Assembly (NCBI GenBank): GCA_015499985.1
Contig: JAAAUF010000093.1
Location: 1-64,000, forward strand
Source: Haplosporangium gracile
Lineage: Eukaryota > Mortierellomycota > Mortierellomycetes > Mortierellales > Mortierellaceae
Length of the DNA: 64,000 nucleotides
Direction of reading: 5' to 3'
The notes below the pieces were generated by a model. That model was given only the letters and a program-made list of their open reading frames with translations. It was not told the DNA's origin and ran no database searches. The position numbers were made by a program, and so were the translations under genes. Shown piece after piece: positions 12,412 to 24,430 of the stretch; position 1 is the stretch's first letter; the number at the start of each line of letters is the position of its first letter.

Positions 12412-12452
12412 TTCTCTCATGTGAGATCCAGAGATTCGTTGTATTCATAATC

Positions 12453-14690
12453 TCAATCCGTTTTCAAGATCTCTGTATACACAAGCGACCAAGCGAGTGA
12501 GGAGGTATCTGTCTCCTTCTTCTCTGTTAGTGGTGGTGACGATTCGCTCCATCCAGATTGACCCGCCTTGTGATCGCCATTAGCATGTCGCTTGGCCTCC
12601 CGAGAAGGAAGAGGGCTTCCGCTTCTCTTCTGGTTGGTACTCATGATCACTTTTCGGCTCTCTGAACAAGTAGGGTTCTGTCGCACACAAAAGTCGAGAT
12701 AGATTTCTTCATCCTGATCCATCACGTTCGAAACCCCAATCAATGCTAGGCGTTGTATCAGCTTTTCCAGAAGTTCATCTTCTCTCAACAGGTCGTCAGC
12801 AAGAAAGCCAATGAGAGTTGTCTATAAAGTTCAAGAATGTCGAGAAGGTTAGCATATTCGTTTTTCATCAACATTTTGTGAGACATTACAATAAAACATA
12901 AGGTGGTGACATACCCCATGTTCGTCATCAACGTCGACAGTGTAGGTCTGATCAAGCTCGTCCTTGAGGATGAGCGTAAACCCGTATTCAAACTTAACCT
13001 TGTCATAGGTATCGCAGCCCGGACACCAACGCGGAGGCTTCTCCTCCGAGATGGGTCTATTTAATGCATCAAAACGTTAGCGTATCATACAATTACTATA
13101 CATACAAACGAGTAGTTTCCACGTTAACCGTCCACCAACTTACGAATACTTGTGTTCACAATTGGAGCACACTGCCCAGGAAAAGTCAAGAAGCGTCTGT
13201 GGCGCAAATCCAACGACACGAGCGCGCATTTTCACAAAACGAGGCCCCTAAACAACCATTTCCAAACAACAGTAGTTTAGTATCCAAGCATTCAATTAAT
13301 TTTAGGTGTCTTGGTTTGCCATCCCGAGAAAATAATTACCTCCGCGTAGTTAGCCCTGACTGCTTGTCTCACTTTCTCAACGAGCACAACTGGTTGATAG
13401 AAAAGAAAGTCGTGGATAAGTTAGTCAATGGGATCGCAGAAATGGCTACCTGACGCGTTAACAATAAATAATCGCCCGTTCCTTACTGGTAGGCGAAGTC
13501 TTAACAGAAGTAGTAGCTGACCGAGACTGCGCTGAAGCTGATGACGTCGTTGGTGCGCTGTCTTGGCAACTCAATTCCACCTTCACTGCAACAAAGGAGC
13601 TGGATTCGCGCGTACTAACGACACTGAATTCACGCGTCCTAGCGACACTGGATTCGCGCTCGAGTTGGGTATTGACAACTGGCTGGATGTCCTGAGGTGC
13701 TGGCGTTGTTCTCGTGCTTGCAATGTTGGCTGAGGTGGTACTTGAAGACGCATCAACACATGATTTTGGATATATAGGCAGGTGGAGAGGATGTAGGAGC
13801 GGAGGAAGTTTTGATCGTACTCTGGGTGGTGGTGGTGGTGATGGTGTTGGTGGATAGTAACGCCGAGGCGGAGATAGACTAGAGACATTTCCACGTTCCT
13901 GGTTGATTGATCTGAGAGGGAGTGCAGGTAGAGGCTCAGGTAGATGCTCACTTGGGGCCCCATTCTGCACATTGACATGTAGCTCGTATTTAGACTTCCG
14001 TCTATAGTAAATTAGATAGGGTCTGGTTATGTGATGTTTTTCTTGGACAAAAAAAAGAGCTGCGTCAATAAGTTGGAAGATACTTTGTACTTACATTCTC
14101 AATTCTCCGACAAAGGGGTCGTTCTGGTCCAGTTTTTGGATGGGTTTCACTTGTGGGTAACCATTACCTCGGTGCCCGTTCATGTTCAATTCGATCGCGC
14201 CGTTAGGGCCTATTTTTGGCCGGAGGTTCTTGAGGTAGACGAGATCGCCCGCCTTGATGCCGAATCTCTGAGCAGTCTGACAATGTTCGTCCCAAAGTGT
14301 TGTGATAATCGAGGCTTGACCGATTGGTCGACCCTTGGCTTCCTGATAGAGAAGCAGAGGATGTTCCGTGTAGTCCGTTAAGGTCATCACCGCCCTTGGC
14401 TTCTTTCCATACCACCCGTCCTCCACTTTGAAGTATCGGACCTAGAATTGCAACGAAAGAAGATATATAATCGACGTGAGTATTTCATTTCTCGTGTTGT
14501 ATCTTCAACGAGTTGAATCAAATTGACAAAACCATAGTGAACCGACGTGTTGAGCATAAAAAATTACCTCCGCCACATAGTCACAGTACACATTTGGTTC
14601 TAGTTGACTCGTGGTCCGGAGTTGAGGGTCAAAGATGGGAGGCTGGAACTGGGATAGGAAACTTGGTGGTCGTGACGAGTCGCTGTTCAT
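12453..14690 (-). CDS. pot1: POT1-like telomere single-strand-binding protein with OB2 and OB3, no OB1
   Basis: Seven exons: 14690-14568, 14441-14095, 14001-13487, 13389-13340, 13247-13144, 13056-12915, 12821-12453; the sum is 1650 nt, in frame, 549 aa. Residues about 30-160 match the second OB fold of POT1: TLTDYTEHPLLLY, then TLWDEHCQTAQRFG, then GDLVYLKNLRPKI. A Pro/Ser-rich linker fills exon 3. The C-terminal OB3 begins with MRARVVGFAPQTLLDF and carries a zinc-type pair CSNC and CPGC about 25 residues apart, as in the OB3 of animal POT1 but without the long insertion there. POT1 caps telomeric single-stranded ends and recruits TPP1/Tpz1. The TTAGGG-reading OB1 is not visible, and only 554 bp separate this ATG from FMO-4. 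The exon 3/4 junction is the least certain. Confidence 0.78.
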
Positions 14691-14889
14691 TGCTGTGCGG
14701 TTTTGCTGTTTTTAAATGACAGGAAGTGGTGAGGTGCAGTGATTGTGTTGTAAGATACTTAATCGAACTCGTTGGTGTTTTTTTTCTAGGTGAATGAGCG
14801 AGTAGGTCCTGTCTTCTGACAGCCTATGTCCCGCTGTTGTCCTAGTTGTATGTTCTGAAGACGATGACCTGAAGAGGATGAGTGCACGC

Positions 14890-14924
<35 letters not shown>

Positions 14925-15244
14925 GTTGTGTTGGCAGTAGTGATGAGTTGGACAAATCTGCAAGTGGAGGCACACTGGATGATCTAGAACTTGCTGCTGG
15001 CTAGGAAGGCTAGGAATCAGTCAAGAGCGAAAAGAGACGCGACGATGATCGAAGGAGGGTTCCTTGAGATGAGAGAGGAAGGGAGTAATGAGTCAAAGAA
15101 CCGCAACGCGAACTTCTTTCTTCCTCTCTTTCAGTTTTCAACTATGTAAATTAGGCACGTGATCACAATGAAAGGCTCATGGTCTAACAGTACAGGGGTG
15201 CATATGAACAATTGATGCGTGAATTTCCTCTTTTGTAGGACAAC
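14691..15244. other. Intergenic between FMO-4 and the POT1-like gene
   Basis: It contains an imperfect GTTGTT/GATGTT repeat at about 14893-14931. No OB-fold-like coding sequence was found here on the minus strand, which matters for the missing OB1 of the POT1-like gene. Confidence 0.5.
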
Positions 15245-17389
15245 TCACACAGCTTTACTCGTCTTCACCACCACCTGCACTTCCTCCCCTTCTTCCTCGG
15301 AACCGCCCTCAACCTTTGGCTTCTCCTCCTCAACAGGGGTATTGGCCGCCAAACTGGGCTGGAAAAAGGGTCGTATCGAGCCCTTGTCCTCCTGAGGGGC
15401 CAAGTAGGCTACACTGGGTCTGTTGCTCAACACCCGGAGCTCGGCCTTTCGCATCACCCATGCTGGAATGTGCTTTATCATGTATCGCACCATCTTTGCC
15501 GCCATCGTCTATTGTGAACAATGAAATGGTGAAAAGGAAAACAAGTGTCAGAGCGTCAATTGAGATCACTTAGGCACAATGCCGAGAGAAGTAGGGTAAC
15601 AGACTTCTCTCTCGCTGTGTGTGGGTGTTTCGACTTACTGGTCCAGACATGGTCCTCATCAAGGCGCTGCTGCTGTATGCCTTCTTCACCCAGTCAATGC
15701 GCTCCCTCTTGTAAGCTCTGAAAGCATCCTCGATCTCGCCGGCGATGGGGTGAAAGGGAAGTCCGTTGATCAAGTTTGCCAACACAATTGTATCATGCAT
15801 TGCATTTGCAGCACCGACACCTCCTGAAGGGTTGAACTATAACATGTAAAGGAAGGGAACAACAGGCATATAAGTGACTGGATCCATGAAAGACAATTCT
15901 TGAGGTAAAGCTGACAGTACCTTGTGGCATGCTATTGGAATGAGGGAAAGGAAAGAGAAGGTAAGGGACACCATGTCAGAAAGGAGTAGGTGATACGAAC
16001 AAGCCATGACTATAACTACATCATTCCCGCTATGAGAGCCTACCATCGCCAATGAGGACGGTGCGGCAGTCGAACCAGGTATCAAACACCTTCTCCTCAA
16101 GCATGACCTTAGAAATCAAATCTTTGGGGGTCCAATCGAAAAGGTCTCCCATGGTGACGCCCTTTTCGCTACCGCTGATGATTGGGAAATCCCTGACCTG
16201 TTCACACATGGTCTGAGCTGCTTCGGGTCCCCATTCTGAATTGCGAAATGCGTCGTTGTCCTTGCTACTTTCCATATCGAGAAACTGCGTGACAATGAAG
16301 CACACGGAGCGCTGGGCTGTTGTAAACGTCTTCCACTAATTGAGAAGAAGAAATAGAGCTTAACTCTTTGTTCACAAATCTACAGAAGGAAGAAAAATCA
16401 GCTCGGAAAAAATCAACTTACGGCGTAGGGCTTGTTGGTACCAACAGTGGTACGGAACTGACAGTCTAAAAGCTCGATATCTGGGAACTCTTCCGCAGTT
16501 AGAGGTCTAGTCTGGCCCACAAGACAGACGGTGCTGAACGGAAGGGGTAATCCATCACCAGCAGGGAGTCTCTTCTCCTTCTTCAGTTTCTCATAGAGCC
16601 CCTGACGAACGGCACTATAGGCACCATCTGCTCCAACGAGGATGTCTCCTTCTGCCTCTGTCCTGTCACTGAATCGGAGAATGACTCCATTGCCGCCCTG
16701 GTCCATTGACAGGACCTTCTTGCCCAAGTGAAGGTGCTCCTTGGGGATCTGGCGGAGGAGAATGTCGTATATCTTGGGACGAGCAACAATGTAGCCCTCA
16801 GCGCCGAAACTAAGCAGGAGAAACAAAGTATGGAGAGGACAGTCAGTGCGCTGCGAATAAACACACACAAATCCGCTCTCACAGTAACTCAGCAATAGTC
16901 TGTAACTTACAGTTCCTCGTGTCCATGGAATTGAATCATGTACTCCAGTTGACGTTGCTCGTTGCAGATCTTCATAGCAGAGACGGGTTTGGAAACCGAA
17001 ACGAACTCGTCGTAGATGCCACACTGCTTAAACATAGGGGCAGTCGTGGCATTAAAGTACATGGCCGAACCTAAGGGAAAAAAGAAAAGAGAAAAGAGAA
17101 ACGATTGGTGTGTGTCAAATATCAAGACATGAATGAGACAAATAGTCTTTGCAGCGGGAGCATTAATCAGTGGTCCGTTTAGTAGCAGGAACAGGAACGC
17201 GGGGTGTCACATACCAAGAGGTTTGACTTCAGAAGCACGCTCGTAGATCTCGAAGGGGATACCAGCCTTGTGCAAAAGCATACCCAAGGTGAGTCCGGCC
17301 AGACCTGCGCCGACGATGAGGACCTTGGGCCGCTTCGCATACATAATGGAGCGGTCGTGCTGAAAAGTAACAGCCGGGTTAATCTCCAT
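15245..17389 (-). CDS. FMO-4: group A FAD-dependent monooxygenase, type II, intact
   Basis: Seven exons: 17389-17215, 17070-16911, 16809-16422, 16335-16044, 15931-15921, 15836-15639, 15508-15245; 495 aa, the longest copy, stop TGA. The N-terminus MEINPAVTFQHDRSIMYAKR precedes VLIVGAGLAGL at about residue 23. DILVGADGAYSAVR lies near 166. The GD motif GDACHKFNPSGG spans exons 4, 5 and 6, the middle one being only 11 nt. The C-terminal exon encodes an amphipathic stretch (AKMVRYMIKHIPAW) and a long Glu/Lys-rich tail. First of the type II copies; the POT1-like gene lies directly downstream. Predicted NAD(P)H- and O2-dependent hydroxylase. Confidence 0.9.
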
Positions 17390-19056
17390 GATGGTCCTAA
17401 TTAGTCTATAATTAGTGAATGTCTGGATGAGAGAGTTGATGGATGTCAAACGAGAGATGTAAAAGTACGAAGAGAGGATGAAGGAGGATGAGGACTAAAA
17501 GATGAGAGCGAAGTGGAAAGAGAAAAGGAAGAGTCGGAGACAGAGTACTGTAACTCCCCTGTTTTGTCTTTTCCTTCTCCCAGACTCCTTCCCCCCCCCA
17601 TCTGTTTTCGGCCCTTTGCTCTTCCGACCGTTGAGCATCTTCTTTTTCATCTCTCTACTGCATGACAAGTGCCCTCAAAACAAACTACCCTCTTTGGAAG
17701 GTAGTACAATCAACGTAGCGTGCCTTGTCAAATTGTTCGTGTGTCCGCTTGCATGAGGGACAGAGAATGAGAAACCACCTTGTCTGGTCTCGAAATTAGT
17801 CCTCTTGAAAGTACAAACAGGTATATAGGAACAGAAGGTTCAGGACAGCGGCGTGTGCTTTACAAGCAAGAGGGACATGGCAAAAGAATGGGATGATGGA
17901 CTTTACGCTTGTGGTGGGAAAATAGGGGGAAGCACACGCTGTTCATGTCTGTTGCGCCTAAACTCAATGGTAAAGAAGCTACTATGAAAATCGATCAACA
18001 TCCGCACTTTCGTCAGGAGTCATTCAGGACACAGGCAAACCGAATTAAGGCTGAACCCTAACGGCAGTAAGCAAATGATGCTCTCTCTCCCTGTTTGGGC
18101 GGATACTGAAAGTGAACTCTGCTTGGGTCAATATAATGGATGGGAAGGGGGTAGGAAGGGAAACGCAAGGATTGGGCGGAACGAGGGATCGCGAGCGAAA
18201 AGGAAGCGGAGGTGAACGACTCGATGTCCTATGTGAGGGGTGCGTTCAATTAGACAACACGCAAGTGAAAAAAAAAGATACAAAAAAGTGAAAACAAGGT
18301 CGAGCAGAGTGCAAATAGGCATCGTGCTTTCTCCCGACAAGCTCGGATGCCAACATCACCGCCACAGAAGAGCCTTGCCTCTTCGAGGGTCTCACGTTCT
18401 GAATACCACGAATCACGTTTTGCTTGATATACACTCCACGCGTCTCTCCAGACTGGAGTCCCGCGCCGTATCCTACGGTTCTTGATGGGTTATATGGTCT
18501 TCGACCTAAGAAAATACTTGGTCTTAACCTCCTACTTGAATATATTGCTGTCTTGAACCTCAGAAAGTATTGATTCTAGGGCAGATATCGAAATGGTTAC
18601 GACGACAGACTAAGCAGAGGCGGATCATACTTTGTCCTGTACTTTGGGCGAGATTAAGACGAACTTCATCCGAAGGCCACTCTGGGACAGTCAGTGGCAG
18701 AGCAGCGTACTTTCGTGGGCCTTAAGGGTGCAATACTCTGGCGCAGTTGTTACAGACAAGATAGCTAGCCGCAACCACATATAGCATTTCGGATTTTAAC
18801 CCCAGGGTCTTAGCGCCAGGATAGGATAGCAACGGATCGCGTAGCATACTGACACAATCATAACTCAACCATATATAGTCGTAGTAAGGATACCAGACAT
18901 CCACACTGGCCACCGCCACATAGAGCGCTCGACCGACTCAAGAAAGGCGAGTGAGTTGAGATGGGTAATGATAAGGGCGAATTCCCTCTCATATATCTAG
19001 GTGCACGCCTATCTATGGGGACTGTCATGTTTGGAATGAATGGACTACGAGGTAAA
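17390..19056. other. FMO-4 upstream region and unassigned sequence
   Basis: The first 400 bases are CT-rich on the FMO-4 coding strand and probably hold its leader and promoter. The rest (about 17.8-19.05 kb) shows no gene I can support. The part next to the helicase remnant may belong to the same decayed element. Confidence 0.4.
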
Positions 19057-19710
19057 AGTTATGTGAATTGTTAGCTGACCGCGTCCTCTTGCCTTGCCTC
19101 AACACCAACAGTCGATCGAATGACCGCTTTAACAACAGAGATGATGCCTGGCGAGTCTGTCATCCACAATACCGTGGACTGTATCCCAGACGAGGACTCT
19201 GCCGAAGCTTGCCATTATGCCCCAGAGTTTCCCAACACCCTTTCGCCCAATGGCTTGCCTCCCTTCAAGCTTGAGCTCAAGGTCAGTTAACCCATCATTC
19301 TTTTTCGAAGCATTCATCCTGCTCAAGGCCTGTGCAATGGCATCCGTCTTATTGTTCGACAAATAGGACGCAGACTGATTGGCACCGAGATCATGATTGG
19401 TACCCATCGTGAACATATTGTCCTCATCCCTCGCGTTCCTCTCAATAACGCCAACGATGACCTCGCCTTTCCAATCAAGTTCCGCAGGACCCAGTTTCCC
19501 ATCAGGCCCACCTATGCGATGACCATCATTAAGGCTCAGGGACAAATCCTTCAGCAAGTTAGACTCTACTTCCCCAAACTCGTCTTTGGCCACGGTCAAT
19601 TGTACGTCGCTCTTTCACGCTGTACCATTTCACAAAATCTGAAAATTCTTATTGAGAATGGTGAAATAAGAGGCAGAGAGGGCGTATATACCCTGCAAAG
19701 TTGTATTTAA
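19057..19710 (+). pseudogene. Pif1/Helitron-type helicase C-terminal remnant
   Basis: The frame ADRVLLPCLNTN leads, after a one-base frame change, to MMPGESVIHNTVDCIPDEDS and LSPNGLPPFKLELK. An in-frame TAA follows (around 19288), then GLCNGIRLIV, then FRRTQFPIRPTYAMTIIKAQ, then GHGQLYVALSRC. These are the conserved C-terminal helicase motifs of Pif1-like helicases as found in Helitron Rep/Hel proteins. The frameshift, internal stop and absence of the N-terminal Rep and helicase motifs I-III show it is a relic. It is the clearest footprint of a rolling-circle transposon in the window; its ends were not identified. Confidence 0.8.
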
Positions 19711-20183
19711 GAGCTTTTTGAAAAGGAAACACTCTTATACCCATCGCCACTGCAAAACATAAAAAACACAACCACTATTAAAAAAAACACCCCACACCCG
19801 TGGCATCGCTAACGGGCAACCTTTCTAGTGAGAAGACTTGATGGTGAGCTATAATCACATGTACATAGGGGACGAATAGTACACAAGCACTCTTCGTCCC
19901 TGAATTTAAACAGATCCCGCTTTCAGAGTATTCGCTCTGATATCACCACCTGACATCATCCCGAGAACGCCACCATCTTCTAGACCTTTCTATACTGACT
20001 AAACCAGACAGCTCCTTCCTAGAAAGCCCTAGAAAGAACGCACATATAAATACGCGTAGTCAATGCCCAGTCTAGTTCTTAGTTCATAACTCACCTTTAG
20101 TAAAAAACACGTATATTCCCCTCTCCTTAGTTTGGCCTTATTGTAACAACACCAACGAGCAAATCAAGGATAACAAGGGGAGT

Positions 20184-20316
20184 ATGCTGAAAAAGACCAA
20201 AGGGTGCTAAAAAAGATCAAAGGATGCTGGAAAAGGTCGAGGGATGCTGAAAAAGATCGAGGGACGCTGGAAAAGACAGTGGGATGAGAAAAGTCAAAGG
20301 GGTGAGAAAAACCAAA
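20184..20316. repeat. Degenerate tandem array, about 20-bp unit
   Basis: Six or so diverged units of the form ATGCTGAAAAAGATCGAGGG in direct orientation. The core GAAAAGATC recurs in inverted orientation in the array at 20734-20808. Confidence 0.75.
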
Positions 20317-20733
20317 GCAGGTGAGGGCAGGGACATGAAAAAAGTTCAGAGATGCAACAAGACGAGGATATGATTGGGCGATCGTGAGGAAGGAGACGCG
20401 AGTGAACGAGGAAGGGAGACTAGCGCTTTTGTACGTGTTTAATAAAAGAGTAAGACTAAGGATATTTTGTATGCGAGTGAGGACTAGATAGCGACCGTGT
20501 TAGTTTCTAGAGTTTTTTGGAGGGATTATTGCAGTTCCCCCTTCTGAATTACAGTTTTCTCACACCTCAAAATACGGGCACTTTTACCACATACGACGTC
20601 CTGTCTTTTTTTTGATGCATGGATGGGATCATGCGCATGACAAGCTCTCTTGCGTTCAGTCTACGTTTGATACATTATCCAAGCGTCTTCAACATTTTTT
20701 TCACTCGTTCCCTCAGGTAGTTTGCCCACTTTT

Positions 20734-20808
20734 CCCTTGATCTTTTCCCTGTCTTAATCTTGATCTTTTCCCTGTCTTAATCTTGATCTTTTCCTTCTTG
20801 ATCTTTCT
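20734..20808. repeat. Tandem array, 23-bp unit, inverted relative to 20184-20316
   Basis: Two and a half copies of CTTGATCTTTTCCCTGTCTTAAT plus shorter derivatives. The reverse complement contains GGAAAAGATCAAG, the core of the array about 420 bp upstream, so the two arrays could pair. Confidence 0.7.
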
Positions 20809-21573
20809 AATCCCTGCATCATTTTTGCGTCCTCCGTCATTTTCCTAATCTTAATCTTTTTCCTCACTGGGTCTTTTCTCAGGCCCTATCTTTTTTATTA
20901 GCACTAACATCTGACGCCTATCCGTCTTACTGTAACATGGGGCAGTTATTTTTTTTTCTTGTGCAACAATCATACTCTTTTACGTCAATGGGCAATGAAC
21001 ACGAAAGTACAAAGAGCGATGGCGATAACAGAAGGAGAGACAGGAGACAATACCAACATATGCGAATGGTTTGCGCGGAGGAGCGGAGAATCTAGTGCGG
21101 TAAAGAAGGGATACTTTTCGCGAGGACTTCACATTTCATCGAGGCAAAGGAAGCATGTCAAGCATGGTAAGCATAGCCGTTATGTCGCTCGCTCTAGCCA
21201 ACATTCCCTCAGTCGTCGCTGGCGCTTTGTTGTATGCCGACGAGAGAACATGACCTAGTCCCCGAAAATGAGAGGGTGCCTGTGCTGAAGTAGCTCTGTG
21301 CTCTTCTGTTTGTTCTCGTTAAGCTCAATTTGCTCTCATTTTTCTTTCATGGTGTGAACACATAAGGTCATACCGTTTTTTACATTCTAGACAAAAACAA
21401 ACAAGCACGACTGACAAACAGACGATGAAAAGAGAATGAACCTGTAAACAGGCAGACTATTCTGGTTGTTCGCGTATTTTTTTTATTTGTTTCTTTGTAC
21501 AGAGCTTACCTCCATCATGGTAGGTAAGTAGCGGTTGACCTTGTCCTTGCGCCTCACACTGTGTGACTGGTTG

Positions 21574-23748
21574 CTAGTCTTCATTAATCTGCCTTTTCGC
21601 CTCCGGCCCCTTAATATACAAACTGGGCTGATGTGCCCGTGGGAAAGCACCGTTGTCCTCCACAAATGGCAAGAACGCCACCTGGGGACGGTAACAAAAC
21701 TGACGAGACTCCACTTTTCGCATGACAAATCCTGGGATGTGCTTGAAGAACTTTCGAATGATCTTTGACGTGAGCGACTACGCATCGCACATACGCCCAA
21801 AAAGAAATAAGAACAAGGGAAACAAAGGATTAGTTACAGTCGAATGTAGTGTGCGCAGAACCCACTTTACAAGATGACAATCATTTAGCATTAATATTCT
21901 GGCTTCGAGAATAGTAGTGTACCTGGCCGACCATGGTGCGGAAGACTTTGCTGCTTTCAAAGGCGTTGTTGACCCAGCTGATGCGTTCATTCTTGTACTC
22001 CTTGAACACGGCTTCGATATCCTTTACGGTAGGGTTGAGTGGTAAGCCATTAAGATAGTTTGCCAACACGATGGCGTCGTGAATGGCGTTAGTGGCACCA
22101 ACTCCTCCTGAGGGACTGAACTATAAGATGCACAAGGTTAAGACATACAATCCAGTGAGTGAAAATAAACAGATGCTGACTACGGTTGACACTCCTTCCT
22201 GTCCGTTGAACGAGAACCCAATCCTACCTTGTGGCATGCTAATGGGAGAGAGGAACACATGTTCAAAAGTGGTTAGGATGTGGAACACAACGCTCTTGGA
22301 CATTTCCATCATTTGCTCGCATTATTGTGCCTAATAGCTTACCATCGCCAAGGAGGACAGTGCGACCGCCGTACCACGTCTCAAACACCTTTTCTTCCAA
22401 ACTAGCTTTGGAGATGTATTCCTTGGAGGACCAACCAAACAAGTCTCCCAGAGTAAGGTCCTTGTCGCCTCCGCCAATGATGGGGAAATCTTTAACCTCC
22501 TCGCACATCGCCATCGCAGCCTTAGGTCCCCAGTCAGAGTTTTTGAAGGCCTCGTCTTCCTTGTTCGTTTCACTGTCGAGGAAACGGATGATAAAATAAG
22601 CGATTGTACTCTCTGAGGTCGTGTAGGTTGACCACTAACCAGTGAGACAAAAAAAGGGATGTGTTCAGCCTACTTTACTCATGAGAGGCCCACGAGTGAC
22701 ATTTTTAAATCCACAAGTACGTTTCTCTCACACTTACAGAGTACATCTTATCGGTACCAATGATGCGACGGAACAGACATTCCTGATGCATAAGATCAGG
22801 GAACTCCTTAGTAGTAATAGGGAGAGTCTGACCGACAAGGCAAATTGTGCTGAAGGGGAGGGGTAAAGCATCGGATGGCGGGAGTTTCTTTTCCTCCTTC
22901 AATTTGGCATAGAGGCCATCACGCACGGCACTGTAGGCTCCGTCGGCTCCAATAAGGATATCGCCCTTTGCTTCGGTTCCGTCACTGAAGTGAAGGACGA
23001 CACCGTCATCCTTTTGGTCCATGCCGACGATCTTTTTGCCAGTGTGAACATGTTCTTTGGGCATGTGGCGTTGGAGCAGGCCATAAAACTGAGGGCGAGT
23101 GACCATGTAGCCCTTGGCTCCAAATCTATAGATACATACAAGATGGCCCTGTTAGCTCTCTCGTTTAAGATGCAATGTTCTCTCCAAAAGGCAAGTATCG
23201 CGCATCAGTTACTGGGGATGTAGTCGCTTACTCTTTCTCGTGTTGTGCGAATTCCATGGTAAAATCGACTTTTCGTTCCTCGGTACACATTAGGATATTG
23301 GAAGCATATTTGCCAATGGCAACAAACTCGTCGTAGATCCCGCATTGCTTGAAAAAGGAAGCGGTCGTGCTGTTCAAAAACATCGACGAGCCTTTGAATG
23401 GATATCAAAAAAAGTACATGGATGGTCAGTTGGTGCTCTTCTTCCAAATAAAAAAAAATGATCGATTGATGGCGATCACAATTCAGGAACGAGAGGGAGA
23501 GGGAGAGGGAGAGGGAGAGGGAGAGGGAGAGGGAGAGGGAGAGGGTGAAGGATGGGGAGAGGGTGAAGGATGGGGAGTACATTCCCAAATTGCGACTTAC
23601 CGAGGGGCTTGACATCTGTGGCACGCTCGTAGATCTCAAAGGGGATACCGGCCTTGTGAAGGAGCAAGCCCATGGTGAGACCTCCCAGACCTCCTCCAGC
23701 AATAAGGACCTTGGGACGCCCTTCGGTCTGGTTCTGTTGGGTTGACAT
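21574..23748 (-). CDS. FMO-5: group A FAD-dependent monooxygenase, type II, intact, short N-terminus
   Basis: Seven exons: 23748-23601, 23391-23232, 23125-22738, 22634-22343, 22238-22228, 22120-21923, 21777-21574; 466 aa, stop TAG. The N-terminus is MSTQQNQTEGRPKVLIAGGG instead of MEINPAV..., and the dinucleotide motif reads GGGLGG where the other copies have GAGLGG or GAGLAG. The DG motif is DILIGADGAYSAVR. The GD motif GDACHKFSPSGG has Ser in place of Asn. The C-terminus is shorter than in FMO-4. Intron 1 contains a GA-rich minisatellite. Exons 2 to 6 have exactly the lengths of other type II copies, so the gene looks functional. Substrate unknown. Confidence 0.88.
23488..23577. repeat. GAGGGA hexamer minisatellite inside FMO-5 intron 1
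   Basis: About nine GAGGGA units followed by two copies of GAGGGTGAAGGATGGGGA. On the coding strand this is a CT-rich tract near the donor side of the intron. Confidence 0.85.
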
Positions 23749-24430
23749 AGGATGATGGGTGTTGTGTGGATGTCGAGATCTCAAGATGAAAGAAGTAAAT
23801 GAGAATGAGTGGAAGAGATGGAATGCAAACAAGAGAAGAGGATGAAGGAGGAGATGAGAATAGAGAATAAGATGAGGAAGGAAGGGGAAGAAGTGGAAGA
23901 GTGAGATGCCGAAAAATAAGAGACAGACAAGGTTCCGTCTTGTACAACATTGACACCTTCACGCCTTCGGGCAACCGAAAAGTAAAACAAAATGCAAAAA
24001 GAGAGCCACGATCATAAGGGAAAGTGGAGACAAACGGGTAATCCCCGATGGGTAGAGCATCGAAGCGCATACTTGGGTCACTCTTGAAGCAAGAAGTCGC
24101 ATGCTTCAGTCCAGTCCCTGCCTGCAAGTACACAGAAGAACCACCACATGCCGTTTACAGCCAGAGGGCACTCATGCGTAACTTGGGGGCATGGGCGTTG
24201 CATTCCATCAAACCCAATTGCTCACATATTTTCGTTTCTTGTTTCTCAAATTACCCACATACATGTTTTTTAGTTTTCAGAGAGAGAAGAAAAGAAATAG
24301 AGCAAGGTGTGGAGAGAGACGCATACAAAGAAAGAACGGCAGGGTCTCTCAAGAACCAATTCTTTGGGTTATTATGCACTACGAAAATGAACCATGTCTA
24401 CCTACTTGGAAGGACGGGGGTATCAATTAT
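23749..24430. other. FMO-5 upstream and FMO-6 3' flank
   Basis: CT-rich leader on the FMO-5 coding strand, then unassigned sequence. No gene or repeat seen. Confidence 0.4.

Larger units (their letters stand above)
10695..12452. other. FMO-3 upstream region and POT1-like gene 3' flank
   Basis: About 1.76 kb without a supported gene. It contains the upstream block at 11161-11275 matching the one upstream of FMO-2, several long poly-T/poly-A tracts (for example 10863-10883 and 11594-11609), and a CA/TA-rich microsatellite at about 12381-12411. Confidence 0.5.
19711..21573. other. Intergenic with low-complexity arrays
   Basis: Apart from the two short repeat arrays at 20184-20316 and 20734-20808 no feature is supported. 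A 99-codon frame at 20959-21258 resembles nothing and is treated as chance. Confidence 0.4.
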
